From Ligustrum vulgare (taxonomy: Eukaryota > Streptophyta > Magnoliopsida > Lamiales > Oleaceae): a DNA stretch of 64,000 bases. The notes beneath the pieces are model-generated. The model was not told the DNA's origin and ran no database searches. It was given only the letters and a program-made list of their open reading frames with translations. Numbering within the stretch: the first letter of the stretch is position 1; every line of letters begins with the position of its first letter. A program made the translations under genes and the position numbers. The stretch lies in assembly GCA_963555705.1 (NCBI GenBank), contig OY743180.1:39030129-39094128 (forward strand), read 5' to 3'. Positions 12,401 to 22,329 of the stretch are shown in pieces.

Positions 12401-12413
12401 TGGTGTCAGAGAC
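12401..12413 (+). promoter_or_regulatory. Primer-binding site (initiator Met tRNA type)
   Basis: TGGTGTCAGAGAC directly follows the LTR terminal CA. Plant copia elements usually have TGGTATCAGAGC, complementary to the 3' end of initiator methionine tRNA; this copy differs at two positions. Confidence 0.85.
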
Positions 12414-12586
12414 ATTTAAATCAGATTGTTGTTGAAAAACGAAATAATTGTGCAGTTTTTTTTTCTTCCTCGCCTCAAAACCCTAAATCGTCACTGTTTT
12501 CACGATTTTCGAGTTACCTACAGTAGGTATTTCAGGGAACCAAGACCATATTCTGACTCAGAAGCCGTCGGCGCATCCATCGGAGC

Positions 12587-12627
12587 GGCGCGTGTGGTTT
12601 CACGCGCCGGTTTGAGGAGGCGCGTGA
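12587..12627 (+). promoter_or_regulatory. Alternating complementary segments in copia leader RNA
   Basis: GGCGCGTG (12587-12594), CACGCGCC (12601-12608) and GGCGCGTG (12619-12626) alternate, so the middle segment can pair with either neighbour. The loops would be 6 and 10 bases. The second hairpin extends to 9 bp (TCACGCGCC/GGCGCGTGA). The site lies between the primer-binding site and the gag ATG, where retroelements carry packaging and dimerisation structures. A function is inferred only. Confidence 0.55.
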
Positions 12628-12803
12628 GACGGTTGGCCGGACACTGTGACGGCGTGTGGGGATGTTTCTGGAGACAAGGCTGACTGAAAAGTGATCGACT
12701 TCTTATTTTCTACCTTTCCGTGGTGTTGGTTTGAATTTATCTGCTTGTTTTATAAACTGCTCCGCTTCACTTTGTTGGTTAGTATCATTTTCTTTCGCTT
12801 ATC

Positions 12804-15800
12804 ATGGCATATTATGATTTTCTTCAAGCTATTAATGTGCGTTTGGATGGTAAAAATTATGCTTACTAGAGTCATGTTATGAAACACTTTCTTAAGGGTA
12901 AAAAGATGTGGGGTTATGTAAGTGGAACAATTGACAAACCGGGAACCAATGATGCAAATTATGCAATTGTGTTAGATACCTGGGATTCAAACAATTCAAA
13001 AATTCTTACGTGGATAAATAATTCCGTTGAACATAGTATTGGTACACAGTTGGCTAAGTATGAAACAGCAAAGGAGGTTTGGTACCATTTACAGAAGTTG
13101 TACACTAAATCTAATTTTGCAAAACGGTATCAGTTAGAGATTGACATTCGGGCATTGCAACAAAAGAATATGAGCATTCTAAATTTTTATACAGCTATGA
13201 CATTAATTTGGGATGAGTTAGCTCTTACTGAACCAGCAGGATTGAAAGCATGTGAGGATTATACTACCTATAGAGAGGAGCAACGACTAGTTCAGTTTTT
13301 GATGGCGCTTCGTAGTGATTTTGAGGGGCTCAGAGGTTCTATTTTGCATCGTACTCCCCTTCCATCTGTTGATTCAGTTGTTAGTAAACTTGTTGCTAAG
13401 GAGACACGGTTGAAATCTCTTACTGAAGATGTATCTCTTTCACATTCTGGGACTTCTGTTTTAGCTGTACCATCTACACAGAATCGAACCAAATGACATG
13501 TACGGGTCCCAAATGATGTTTGTAGTTTTTGTAGACAAAAGGGACATTGGAAGGCTCAATGTCCTAAATTGTTGAAGTCACAGCAGCAGAGTTATTACTC
13601 ATCACCGCAGCAGTCTTATAGATCCAATGCTCACACAGCAGCAGTTGTTCCATCTATTGGCTCCTCTATACTTGGACCACCACCCTCATCTGATTCCAGG
13701 TTGACTGATCTTAGTGAGCAGTTTCAGAAGTTTTTAGCCTCGCAGCCACATGCCATGTCTGCCTCTACTCATGTAGGTTTGTCCTCTCAGAATTCCTCAG
13801 GTAAACCTTCCTCATGGATTTTTGACTCGGGTGCTTCCAAGCATTTGTCTTCTAACTCATCACTTTTTGACTTTTTATATCCTTCTACGTCGTCTACATC
13901 TGTTATGACTGCTGATGGCTCCCCATTGTCTTTAGCAGGCGTTGGTTCTGTTCATACTTCTAATCTATCTCTTTCAGATATCTATTGTGTTCCCGGTCTT
14001 ACTTTAAATCTTATCTCTGTTGGTCAATTATGTGATTCTGGACATTCTATTCACTTTACTTCTACTTCTTGTTATGTACAGGATCCGCAGTCTCAGAAGC
14101 TGATTGGGATAGGCCATAGGCAGAGAGGAGGACTTTATGTTCTGGATAGTCTGACACCAACGCATGTTGCAGCCTCTAGTTTTGACTTATCATCGTTTCA
14201 TTTGAATTCTTCTTCTTCTAATTTTTATTTATGGCATTCTCGCCTTGGACATGTGTCTGATAGTTGTTTAAAATTTTTAGCTTCTAAAGGTTGTTTAGGA
14301 GACTTGAAACCTCATGACATTTCTGATTGTAGTGGTTGCAAACTTGCTAAATTCTCTGCTTTACCTTTTCCTCGTAGTGTTTCTTCTTATGTTGCATCAT
14401 TTGATCTTGTGCACTCAGATGTGTGGGGCCCTGCTCCTATTTCTACTAAAGGAGGGTCCCGATATTATGTTTCATTTATTGATGATTGTAGTCGTTACTG
14501 TTGGGTATATCTTATGAAGCGACGTTCTGAATTTCTTTCTATTTATCGTTCATTCAGAGCAGTCATTAAAACTCAACATTCTGCTATCATTAAATGTTTT
14601 CGATGTGATTTGGGTGGGGAATATGTTTCTACTGATTTTCGTGAGTTGCTTGCTCTTGATGGTACAATCCATCAAACTTCATGTACTGATACTCCTCAAC
14701 AAAATGGTGTTGCTGAACGTAAGCATAGACACATTATTGAAACTGCTCGTTCCCTTCTTTTATCTGCCAAGGTACCTAGTGAATTTTGGGGAGAGGCCGT
14801 TCTCACCGCTGTCTATTTGATTAATAGGATACCATCTTCTCACACATCTGGTTTGTCACCATTTCAATCTTTGTTTAGTTATTCTCCTGATTATTTTCTC
14901 TTAAAAGTCTTTGGGTGCACTTGTTTTATTCTTCGTCCCACAGCAGAACGTAGTAAATTAACTCCACGTTCAGCTATTTGTGTCTTCTTAGGATATGGTG
15001 AGGAACAAAAAGGTTATCAATGTTTTGATCCTGTTAGTAACAAGTTATATGTCTCTCGTAATGTTGTGTTTCTTGAACACATTCCGTTCTTTTCTATTAC
15101 TGATAATACTTCTCACATGACTACATTAGATCTCATTTGTATTGATCCATTCACCGAAGAAATTGATCGGCCACCTACACCCACTCCTACAGGTATACAT
15201 GCGCCATCTCAGAATGTCCTTCCTTCTCCTATGGCTCCCCAGGCACCATCTGAGGCTGAGAATCCGCTGTCTCCCCCTCCTCGATATCCTCAACGTATAC
15301 GTAAGTCTACTCACTTACCTGATTTTGATTATTCTTGTTACTCTGAATCCTTTTGTTGTTTCTTGTCTTTCATTCATAAGCTTTCTGAACCTTCCTCCTA
15401 TAAAGAAGCAGCTTTAGATCCCATTTGGCAACAGGCTATGACTGATGAACTCTCTGCTCTATATAAGATAGACACTTGGAAATTAGTTTCCTTACCACTG
15501 GGTAAACATGCTATTGGATCTCGTTGGGTCTATAAAATTAATACTAAATCTGATGGTTCGGTTGAGCGTTATAAGGCTCGATTGGTTGCTAAGGGATTTT
15601 CTCAATAGTATGGCTTGGATTATGAGGAGACATTTGCCCCTGTTGCAAAAATGACTAATGTACGTACACTTATCGCAGTTGCTTCTGTTCGTCAGTGGAG
15701 TCTCTCTCAAATGGATGTTAAAAATGCCTTCTTGAATGGAAATCTTCAAGAAGATGTTTATATGGTTCCTCCACCTGGTGTTCCTCATTCTCCTGGATTT

Positions 15801-16915
15801 CTTTGCAAACTCAAGAAAGCTTTATATGGTCTCAAACAAGCACCTCGTGCTTGGTTTGAGAGGTTCTCTACAGTTGTTCTCTCTCTTGGTTTTACATCTA
15901 GCCATCATGATTCCGCCTTGTTCTGCAGGTCTACTCCCGCTGGTCGTATCCTCCTTCTGTTGTATGTTGATGACATGATCATTACTGGTGATGATGTTGT
16001 GGGGATAACTGATCTAAAATCTGAATTGACTCGTCTTTTTGAAATGAAGGATTTGGGTCCCTTATCCTACTTTCTAGGGATTGAGGTTGCTTCTTCTCCT
16101 AGAGGTTATATGCTCTCTCAGTCTAAATATGCCTTAGATGTCATTGAGCGCACTCGTCTTACTGATACTAAAACAGCTGATACTCCTATTGAGACTAATG
16201 TTCGTTACTCACCTTCTAATGGTGAACCATTAACAGATCCTGGTTTATATCGCACTATTGTTGGTTCTCTTGTTTATCTTACCATCACTAGGCCTGACAT
16301 TGCTTATGATGTGCATGTTGTTAGTCAGTTTGTTTCAGCACCTACCATGGTTCACTGGGCAGCGGTTGTTCAGATCTTGCGCTATCTCCGTGGCTCTTGT
16401 TTTCAGAGTCTTTTATTCCCATCGACCTCCCCTTTAGAGCTTCGTGCTTACTCCGATGCAGATTGGGCTGGGAACCCAACTGATCGTAAGTCCACTACTG
16501 GTTTTTGTGTATTTTTGGGTGATTCTCTTATCTCTTGAAAAAGTAAGAAGCAATCAGTAGTTTCTCGCTCATCTACTGAAGCAGAATATCGTGCCATGGC
16601 CTCCACTACTACTGAGATTGTGTGGTTACGTTGGCTACTTGCAGATATGGGTGTTCATCTTTCCTCTCCCACCCCTTGTATTGTGACAATAAGAGTGCCA
16701 TACAAATCTCACACAATTTTGTGTTCCATGAGCGCACGAAGCACATTGAGATTGACTGTCATCTTGTTCGTCATCATCTTCAGCATGGGACTATTGCCTT
16801 ACCTTTTGTCTCTTCCTCGTTGCAGCTAGCAGACTTCTTCACAAAGTCCCATCCGGCTCACCGCTTTCGATTCTTACTTGACAAACTCTCGCTGCTTTTT
16901 GCTATAGCATCATGA
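12804..16915 (+). pseudogene. Copia Gag-Pol polyprotein with four stops and one frameshift
   Basis: The element's polyprotein would run from MAYYDFLQAINVRL to ...LSLLFAIAS. Gag spans 12804-13600 and ends in the zinc knuckle CSFCRQKGHWKAQC (CX2CX4HX4C). Protease has FDSGASKH near 13830. GAG-pre-integrase is LWHSRLGHVS...CSGCKLAK. Integrase has FDLVHSDVWGP, SFIDDCSRY, RCDLGGEY and TPQQNGVAERKHR. Reverse transcriptase has MDVKNAFLNG and YVDDMIITGDD. RNase H has AYSDADWAGNPTDRKSTTGF and [11 protein letters not shown]. Stops: TAG 12867-12869 (for Trp), TGA about 13494-13496 (for Arg), TAG 15606-15608 (for Gln), TGA 16536-16538 (for Trp); all are explained by C:G to T:A change. A one-base deletion near 16675 shifts the last 80 codons. 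All catalytic motifs are otherwise intact. Confidence 0.93.
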
Positions 16916-16928
16916 GTTTGCGGGGGGA
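16916..16928 (+). promoter_or_regulatory. Polypurine tract
   Basis: GTTTGCGGGGGGA lies immediately before the TG of the 3' LTR, the normal site of plus-strand priming. Confidence 0.85.
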
Positions 16929-17183
16929 TGTTAGAATAATTAGCATAATTAGTTTATTATAATTATAGTAGCTTTCCTAATTATAGCTTTCCTAGTTTAG
17001 ATTGTATTATGTTTATATATAATTTTGAGTATTATGATTAATTCAATACATATTTTCTTGACAATTGATTTTAGGGTTGCCTCTCTTTCTTTCTTCTTCT
17101 TCTTTTCCTTTCTTTCTTTCTTCTTGATTAATTGGTTGAACATATATAAGAATATATATATATGTGTCATTGAGTTTTCTACA
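16929..17183 (+). mobile_element. 3' LTR of copia element (255 bp)
   Basis: Begins TGTTAGAATAATT and ends TTTTCTACA. It matches the 5' LTR except for G/A and A/T substitutions and the microsatellite length. Very low divergence marks a young insertion. The following CATGC pairs with CATAC before 12058. Confidence 0.93.
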
Positions 17184-17251
17184 CATGCACATTATATATT
17201 AATTAATTGATCCTCCGGGATAGGCAGCAGCTCTTCTCTTAATTTCCAGGA

Positions 17252-17569
17252 TCAGTTTTCCAGTCTCTGCGTTCTAACACCATCATCTCCCACACTTCCG
17301 TCATTGAAAATCAGCGGAAAATAAATTGCTTTGTAGCCATATTCATCTTCTTGAGTTGAAATACGGATGCAAGAACAGCGTTCCAAGGAAGCAAAAAATG
17401 CAGCTGTGAAGCCATTGACGAGCCACATAGCCACCCCATCAAGCTTTGTTGTGCACCCTTGGGAGCCATGGTCCGAACGGACCCTCGGCTCCATGGGATT
17501 TTCTCTTGAATTGAAGCTGCAGAAGGTTGTGTAAGTGGTTGATGTCATGAATTGAAGACGGAGATCCAA
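17252..17569 (-). CDS. Small plant protein of unknown function (105 aa)
   Basis: An uninterrupted frame reads from ATG at 17567-17569. Its core GVAMWLVNGFTAAFFASLER is followed by CSCIRIST, an acidic EDEYG stretch and PLIFNDGS, ending RTQRLEN. I recall similar short plant proteins built around FFASLERCSCI...PLIFNDG, but I do not know a function. The hydrophobic AMWLVNGFTAAFFA stretch is too short and too central to call a signal peptide. A TATAAATAA box (reverse complement of about 17625-17633) lies roughly 60 bases upstream of the ATG with a pyrimidine/CA-rich leader between, which supports a real promoter. An upstream intron or an alternative start at the internal Met (NPMEPRV) cannot be excluded. 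It is the only intact host-like gene in the window. Confidence 0.62.
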   Translation of the reverse strand: MDLRLQFMTSTTYTTFCSFNSRENPMEPRVRSDHGSQGCTTKLDGVAMWLVNGFTAAFFASLERCSCIRISTQEDEYGYKAIYFPLIFNDGSVGDDGVRTQRLEN

Positions 17570-17624
17570 GTGAGAGTTATTAAGAGTGGTGTGTGAGGAG
17601 GATCCGTGGGTGGATGAGGTTGGG

Positions 17625-17634
17625 TTATTTATAG
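17625..17634 (-). promoter_or_regulatory. TATA box of the small gene
   Basis: On the minus strand CACTATAAATAACCC precedes the 17569 start by about 60 bases, a typical plant TATA-to-ATG distance for a short leader. Confidence 0.6.
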
Positions 17635-17749
17635 TGCTTTTATCTTTATAAGAAAAGTAAGTGGAGTCGGATTATTTGTGTAAATGATGATTAATTACAA
17701 TAGTCAATAGGTATTACGCATGCATGTCCTATATATTGATCTCTATTTA

Positions 17750-18304
17750 AAAAGACCAGACAAAGTGTAAGAGATAAACCTCTTAAGTTGAGACAAATTT
17801 TCAAAAAATGGTGTTTGCACTGAAGAACTTAATTTACAATATTTCTCCAAGGTATACAAACACACAAATTAAACTAGAATAGCTCTAAGATCTAAGAGAA
17901 GAAAATTACATCTCTGTTTAGAGAGTTTTGATTTATTGGTTTTTCTAAATGCCTAACTTTATACAAGTTGGTGCAAACTTCCTACTACTTTGAACTTCTG
18001 ATTTTCTGTCTTTAGCTTCCTAACTTGCTTGATAATCGTTGTTCACCACTTTATTCAACTGTCGTCCAGTCCTTCGCATTGAATAACTTCTCATGATCTT
18101 TATCAACAGTTCACATCCTGATAATTGCTCACAGATTACTCCAATAAACTATAAGTTTGTAGAATGTGTTCCTTCGTTCGCCCAGATACTTCTATGTCGT
18201 TCAATCACCTAGACTCTCCCACATCGCACTATTACTTGTAATAGACTCTCGTGTTTTGGACTTCCAAGTTGGGTGTTCGAATTTTTTATTTTTATGTGTC
18301 AACA
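17750..18304 (-). mobile_element. Ty3/gypsy LTR (partial), minus orientation
   Basis: On the minus strand GGGGGTAAT leads into TGTTGACACATAAAAATA, a polypurine-tract to LTR junction of the type seen in Tat/Ogre-like gypsy elements, placing the LTR edge at 18304. Phrases such as TTTCAAAAA(A/G)GGTGTTTGCACT, CTAAGATCTAAGA and GAGAGTTTTGATTT(A/C)TTGGT recur in the same order at 44210-44590, so the two blocks belong to one family. The left edge fades near 17750, close to the promoter of the small gene. Confidence 0.65.
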
Positions 18305-19140
18305 ATTACCCCCAATATGGCTGAATTAATATGCAAACATTAATTTTGTCATATTCAAAGTATTATGCATGCTCGCAACTTTGGAATTCAAAGAAGCACA
18401 AATTTCTAGGCGCTCTCTTCAGCTCCTACTTAGACATGCAATCTTTTTGGTGGCTAGTCATCCTCTCAGGGAACATTGTTTTTGTTGAGGGTGACCACTC
18501 AAGTATCACTTCTCAAAGAGCCTCTTTTGACGATTTCCAAATTTTCATCAAAAACCTTTTAGTGAGTTTGATATAAAAAATCATCACTTCTGTCTTGGTT
18601 CAACATTTAATGATCCTGAAGCTATTAGACGTTCATCCACTACTCAAATATTTCCCATGAAAGGTACAGTCCCTCTTCTGGAACCATTTCCTTTAGCCCA
18701 ATTCGTTCTAGCATAAGAATAAGGCCAAAATCAGATACCAATTTCCCTGGTTGACGTAAACACACGCTCATGTTCACTTTATTTTACAATGCAAAATATA
18801 CTCTCAAGCGTACGAATCGTGAAAAATAATGAAGTAGAAAAACAAGTCCAGATTATCTTTCCCACATGGACTGCTATTAATTATCGAAATATTTTAGTTC
18901 ATATCCTTATTTGAAAAGACGAGTTTGTTTGGTGTTATAAATTAAAAATTAGAAAAATTAACTAAAGAATTTAAATTGCAAGATTGTTTTGTTTTTAAAA
19001 ATGATTGTATAGTAGTTTGGATTCACGATTTCACCTAACAAATTAAATTAACTCCAATTCCAGTTTTATTTCCTAAATATGTACTCTGTCGAAAACTAGT
19101 ATAGATTTTTCTGAAAAAAGAATATAATGTATGTTACTTT
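18305..19140. other. Unassigned; possibly 3' end of gypsy internal region
   Basis: Adjacent to the polypurine tract at 18305, so by position it should contain the 3' end of a gypsy internal region on the minus strand. No pol motif is readable. The frame at 18331-18576 (+) has no recognisable family. AT-rich with no other structure seen. Confidence 0.3.
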
Positions 19141-19908
19141 AAGAAATAACCGACGCCTACAAAAGTGCAGTGACAATTTTGTAAAGTATGACTCAACTAA
19201 ATGCGTCAATTGTCAATTAACAATCGATGCGTAAAGTTATGCGCAAGGAAAAGACGTCGATTCTTAATAAAATCGACACTTATAATATACCAAAAAGGCT
19301 TCGGTTCTAAGCAGTAAAGCCGTCGGTTGTGTGCAGAACCCACGCCTGTACTTATGCAATAAAATTGAAGAACTGAGCGCTAAACCTTTTCCTCTCTTTC
19401 ACTTCCCTCAATCTCTCGTCTCTCTCTACTGCCCCAGCTGCTGTAGATTTCTCCCTTCTCGATCGTCTACGAGCACCACCACTAGACCACCAGCAACCTC
19501 CTCATCATCGTCACCCACAAAGCCCGTATGTCTTCCTCCTCAAACAACATCCCTCGCTTTCTCGACATCCCCCCACCGGCCTGTAAGTTAAACCGGGCAT
19601 ACCCGACTGAAATGCCCAATATATAATCATCTCAATGGCCGATATGCATCCTGGAGTTGAATCTGCTAGAAGAAGAAGATTCCCTCCTGATTCTCCAAAC
19701 CCATCTGGTTGTAACTTCACAAGGCGTTCATCTTTTTGTTTATACACAAGCAATCATGAAAACCTTCACAATTTATTTTCTTTCGTGGCACTAAAATAAA
19801 TATTATCTTATGGGATTTTGTCACTAATGTATATTTATCTATCTATTTATTTTTTATTTGTGGAACTTTTAGGAAATTCCAGATGTTTTTTTCTATTGAA
19901 CATAACAG

Positions 19909-20021
19909 AGGAATCCATTAAGCAAGGTATATTGTGATGAAAAGCTAGGATCTGTGGCTAGAGAAGCCAAGAAAAGGTTGGATGGAAGACTGAAAGCACA
20001 GTGGAAATCAGAAATCAAAAT
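19909..20021 (+). pseudogene. Exon-like fragment of unrecognised gene
   Basis: Preceded by TAACAG and followed by GTAATA, so it has both splice consensus dinucleotides. The 113-bp interior is open and strongly charged (NPLSKVYCDEKLGSVAREAK then KRLDGRLKAQWKSEIKM). The composition and helix-like pattern look like real protein. I do not recognise the family. Position inside the CACTA-like region suggests a captured exon. Confidence 0.4.
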
Positions 20022-21449
20022 GTAATACATTTGCGATGCCATATTGCCATGTTTTGGTCACAAGTAAAAAGAAAGTAAATTATTTTTTATTGCCATGAAA
20101 CATAAGTAACTTTTAGGAAATTTTTGGTAATTGATATATATGTGGAAAAAAAATGCAGATGATCAAAGAAAGGATTCTGAGGCTTGGTCATTTTACATAG
20201 TTTCAATGATTTCAAAACCAGAGTATTAAGATATTATTATGCACATTCTTAAAGGCAGTTTGCGTGCTTAACAGATTTAGAATGTGATTTAATGCACAAG
20301 TCATAAATTCGAAAAAAAAAAATAATAATAATATGTAAATTTTTGAAATAAAATTTGTATTCTAGTTTTGCCCGTACAAGAATGCAGTGTGGAAATTTAA
20401 ATTCACAGTGTACCTTAGTTTTCAAAATTTCTTCCCAGTGACAATATGGAAGCATGTGTCTCCAATTCACTACTTTAGACATCAGCTTAAGAAGAGTTAG
20501 CATAGGAAGTATCACATGATGCACTAAACCCCACGATATTATATGGTTATTTTAAGTGGTAGTTGATTACTTATATTGCCTTAAATTAGGACACCAGAGC
20601 TGAAGGTAGAGGAAGAATAGCTAGGATTTAGAGAAGGCTGCTGCTAGTGGAAATTGAAAGAGCTATTATGCAGTTTCAAACTTATGAAGACCATGGATTG
20701 GTGTGTCTCTTGCCATTTTGTGATTTTTTACTCCATCAGCACATTAACCTGTCGCGGAAAATACTCTTGGGAAAACATAGTCTTTCTACGGCAATTGAAC
20801 TTATTACATAATGGATGGAACACATTTTTACGACTTGGTGAAGCATTTTATGCTTGTGAAAAGAATATATATTACCTTCTTAAAGAATTCCTCTTGTTAA
20901 TTCCAAGTAACATTTTTTGGTGAGATCATTGTTCTAAATGAGGTACATGTTGCAATATCAACTTTCCCATAGTGCTAGTGTAATCTGCCACTGCCAGAAC
21001 CACTTTAGGATGGGATGGCATTGGCTAAGTCTCTGCTGGGAAAATGCCTGATTTATTGAAAACTCCTCTTTCATATTTATACAAAAGGGAAATGATCTAG
21101 TGGAAGGCTTAATGAGTGGGAATATATTGGTGCCACACTCATTTATGGAGGTTTTATTTTCAATAGTATGATAGTATGATTTTTTTTTTCCGAGTTTGAT
21201 TCACAGAACCATTTATTTTGATCCATTAAACAATGATTGGTACATAGTGTCTTGTTTTATGGACAGACTTTTATTGTCAAAATGTATATGGTATATTACA
21301 TATTTTATGTCTTGATGCTCGAAGTTCAAGCAATGAATACATAATTTCCATCATAATAAATAAGTTATTCATTTTTGCCTGCACTGTTCTATTCATTAAT
21401 AAGTTATGCATTTTCCACAAATGATGGTTACTCCTTGGATCTCTTCTTT

Positions 21450-21712
21450 ATGTCTTCTTCATTCCATGTTCTGATTCTCTGCGTTTTCTTTATCCTTTTC
21501 ACTGGAGGTTTGAGTTACATTTTTTCTCTTCAAGATGAAAATTTTACTTGTTTTACTTGTTTTCACTTTTTTGGAAGGAAAAAAATGTGATATTTTATAT
21601 GGGTTTTTGATTTTATTATTTATTTATCTTGTCAGGTGCATTGGGGGCTACATTTACATTTGTAAACAAATGTGAGTATAGAGTATGTCTTGGGATACTA
21701 GCAAATGCTGGC
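21450..21712 (+). pseudogene. Thaumatin-like protein (PR-5 family) gene fragment
   Basis: Exon 1 (21450-21507) encodes a signal peptide, MSSSFHVLILCVFFILFTGG, and ends at a GT donor. An intron of 128 bp ends CTTGTCAG at 21635. Exon 2 continues in phase with ALGATFTFVNKCEYRV and LGILANAG, matching the mature N-terminus of plant thaumatin-like proteins (usually TFTFVNKC.YTVWPGILANAG). The Trp-Pro pair has become Cys-Leu. Similarity stops after ANAG at about 21712, so the disulphide-rich body and acidic cleft are absent; the protein is about 220 residues in intact members. It cannot be functional. Its place within CACTA-like sequence suggests transposon capture of the 5' end of a host gene. Confidence 0.72.
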
Positions 21713-22172
21713 ATAAAAAGGGTGCCTTAACAGAAATGGGACTTGTACTTGTTCTTGTCACAAAGGTTATAACGGTGAAGGGAGGGGTAAAAATGGTTGC
21801 ACAAAAAAATTATATTGACTATAGTGTCGTCTTTGCAAGCAAGTATAGAAATGCTCTCCTCCTTGACTCTATTTCACAATAATGATCATTTTATGTCGTG
21901 TTAACTATATTCTTTTCATGCGTTGAAAATAATAATAATTTATAGGTGTTTCTTTAAGCATCATAGTAGTACTGTTGTCTACTGCTTTGTAATCTTGAGT
22001 TTCTTACTAAGTGAGCTTAAGATTGTCTGTTTTGGTGTTACACTTGCATAGTTTACTACTGGGGAAGAAATAATTAATTTTTTTTTTTTTTTTTTTTTTA
22101 ACTTTAGGCGTCAGTTGTTGACCAACAACCGATGTTTAAAGTCAATTTTTTTTAGGGGTTGGTTGTTGCAAC

Positions 22173-22206
22173 AAACAACGCCTAAAGTCGACTTTAGGCG
22201 TTGTTT
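22173..22206. repeat. 34-bp perfect palindrome in CACTA subterminal region
   Basis: The left half AAACAACGCCTAAAGTC is followed directly by its reverse complement (centre GTC|GAC at 22189/22190). The same palindrome, slightly decayed, is present near 43240-43262 in the second CACTA-like element. Subterminal repeats of this kind bind transposase in characterised CACTA elements; binding here is inferred. Confidence 0.85.
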
Positions 22207-22212
22207 TACAAC

Positions 22213-22318
22213 CGACGAAACCGATGCAAATGAGTCTTTTTGTAATAGTGAAATTCATTCACACATTAATGCCTTTTGCCTTTAACAACCGATGCAAATG
22301 AGTCTTTTTGTAATAGTG
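22213..22318 (+). repeat. Duplicated CACTA terminus
   Basis: AACCGA..CCGATGCAAATGAGTC...TAGTGAAATTCA occurs twice, with TAGTG ends at 22246-22250 and 22314-22318, a 68-bp offset. The right terminus therefore exists in tandem. Confidence 0.8.
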
Positions 22319-22329
22319 AAATTCACTAA

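Larger units (their letters stand above)
19140..22320 (+). mobile_element. CACTA-like element remnant carrying gene fragments
   Basis: The right end is clear. Subterminal GTCGGTTGT/GCCTAAAGTCG motifs (22100-22230) lead to GCAAATGAGTCTTTTTGTAATAGTG ending at 22250, i.e. a CACTATTACAAAAAGACTC inverted terminus as in plant CACTA elements. The left side (19145-19340) carries related motifs (ACCGACGCCTACAAAAG, CGATGCGTAAAGTT, AAGACGTCGATT, GCCGTCGGTTGTG), but I could not place a left CACTA terminus. Between them are exon-like pieces, not a transposase: a pyrimidine-rich leader (19380-19590), a spliced-looking exon at 19909-20021 and a thaumatin-like fragment at 21450-21712. It is probably non-autonomous. 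Confidence 0.55.

Noticed and set aside
18213..18234. CACTATTAC...GTAATAG phrase as left CACTA terminus
   Set aside because: Lies within the gypsy LTR and lacks subterminal GTCGGTT motifs; resemblance is to only a few bases.
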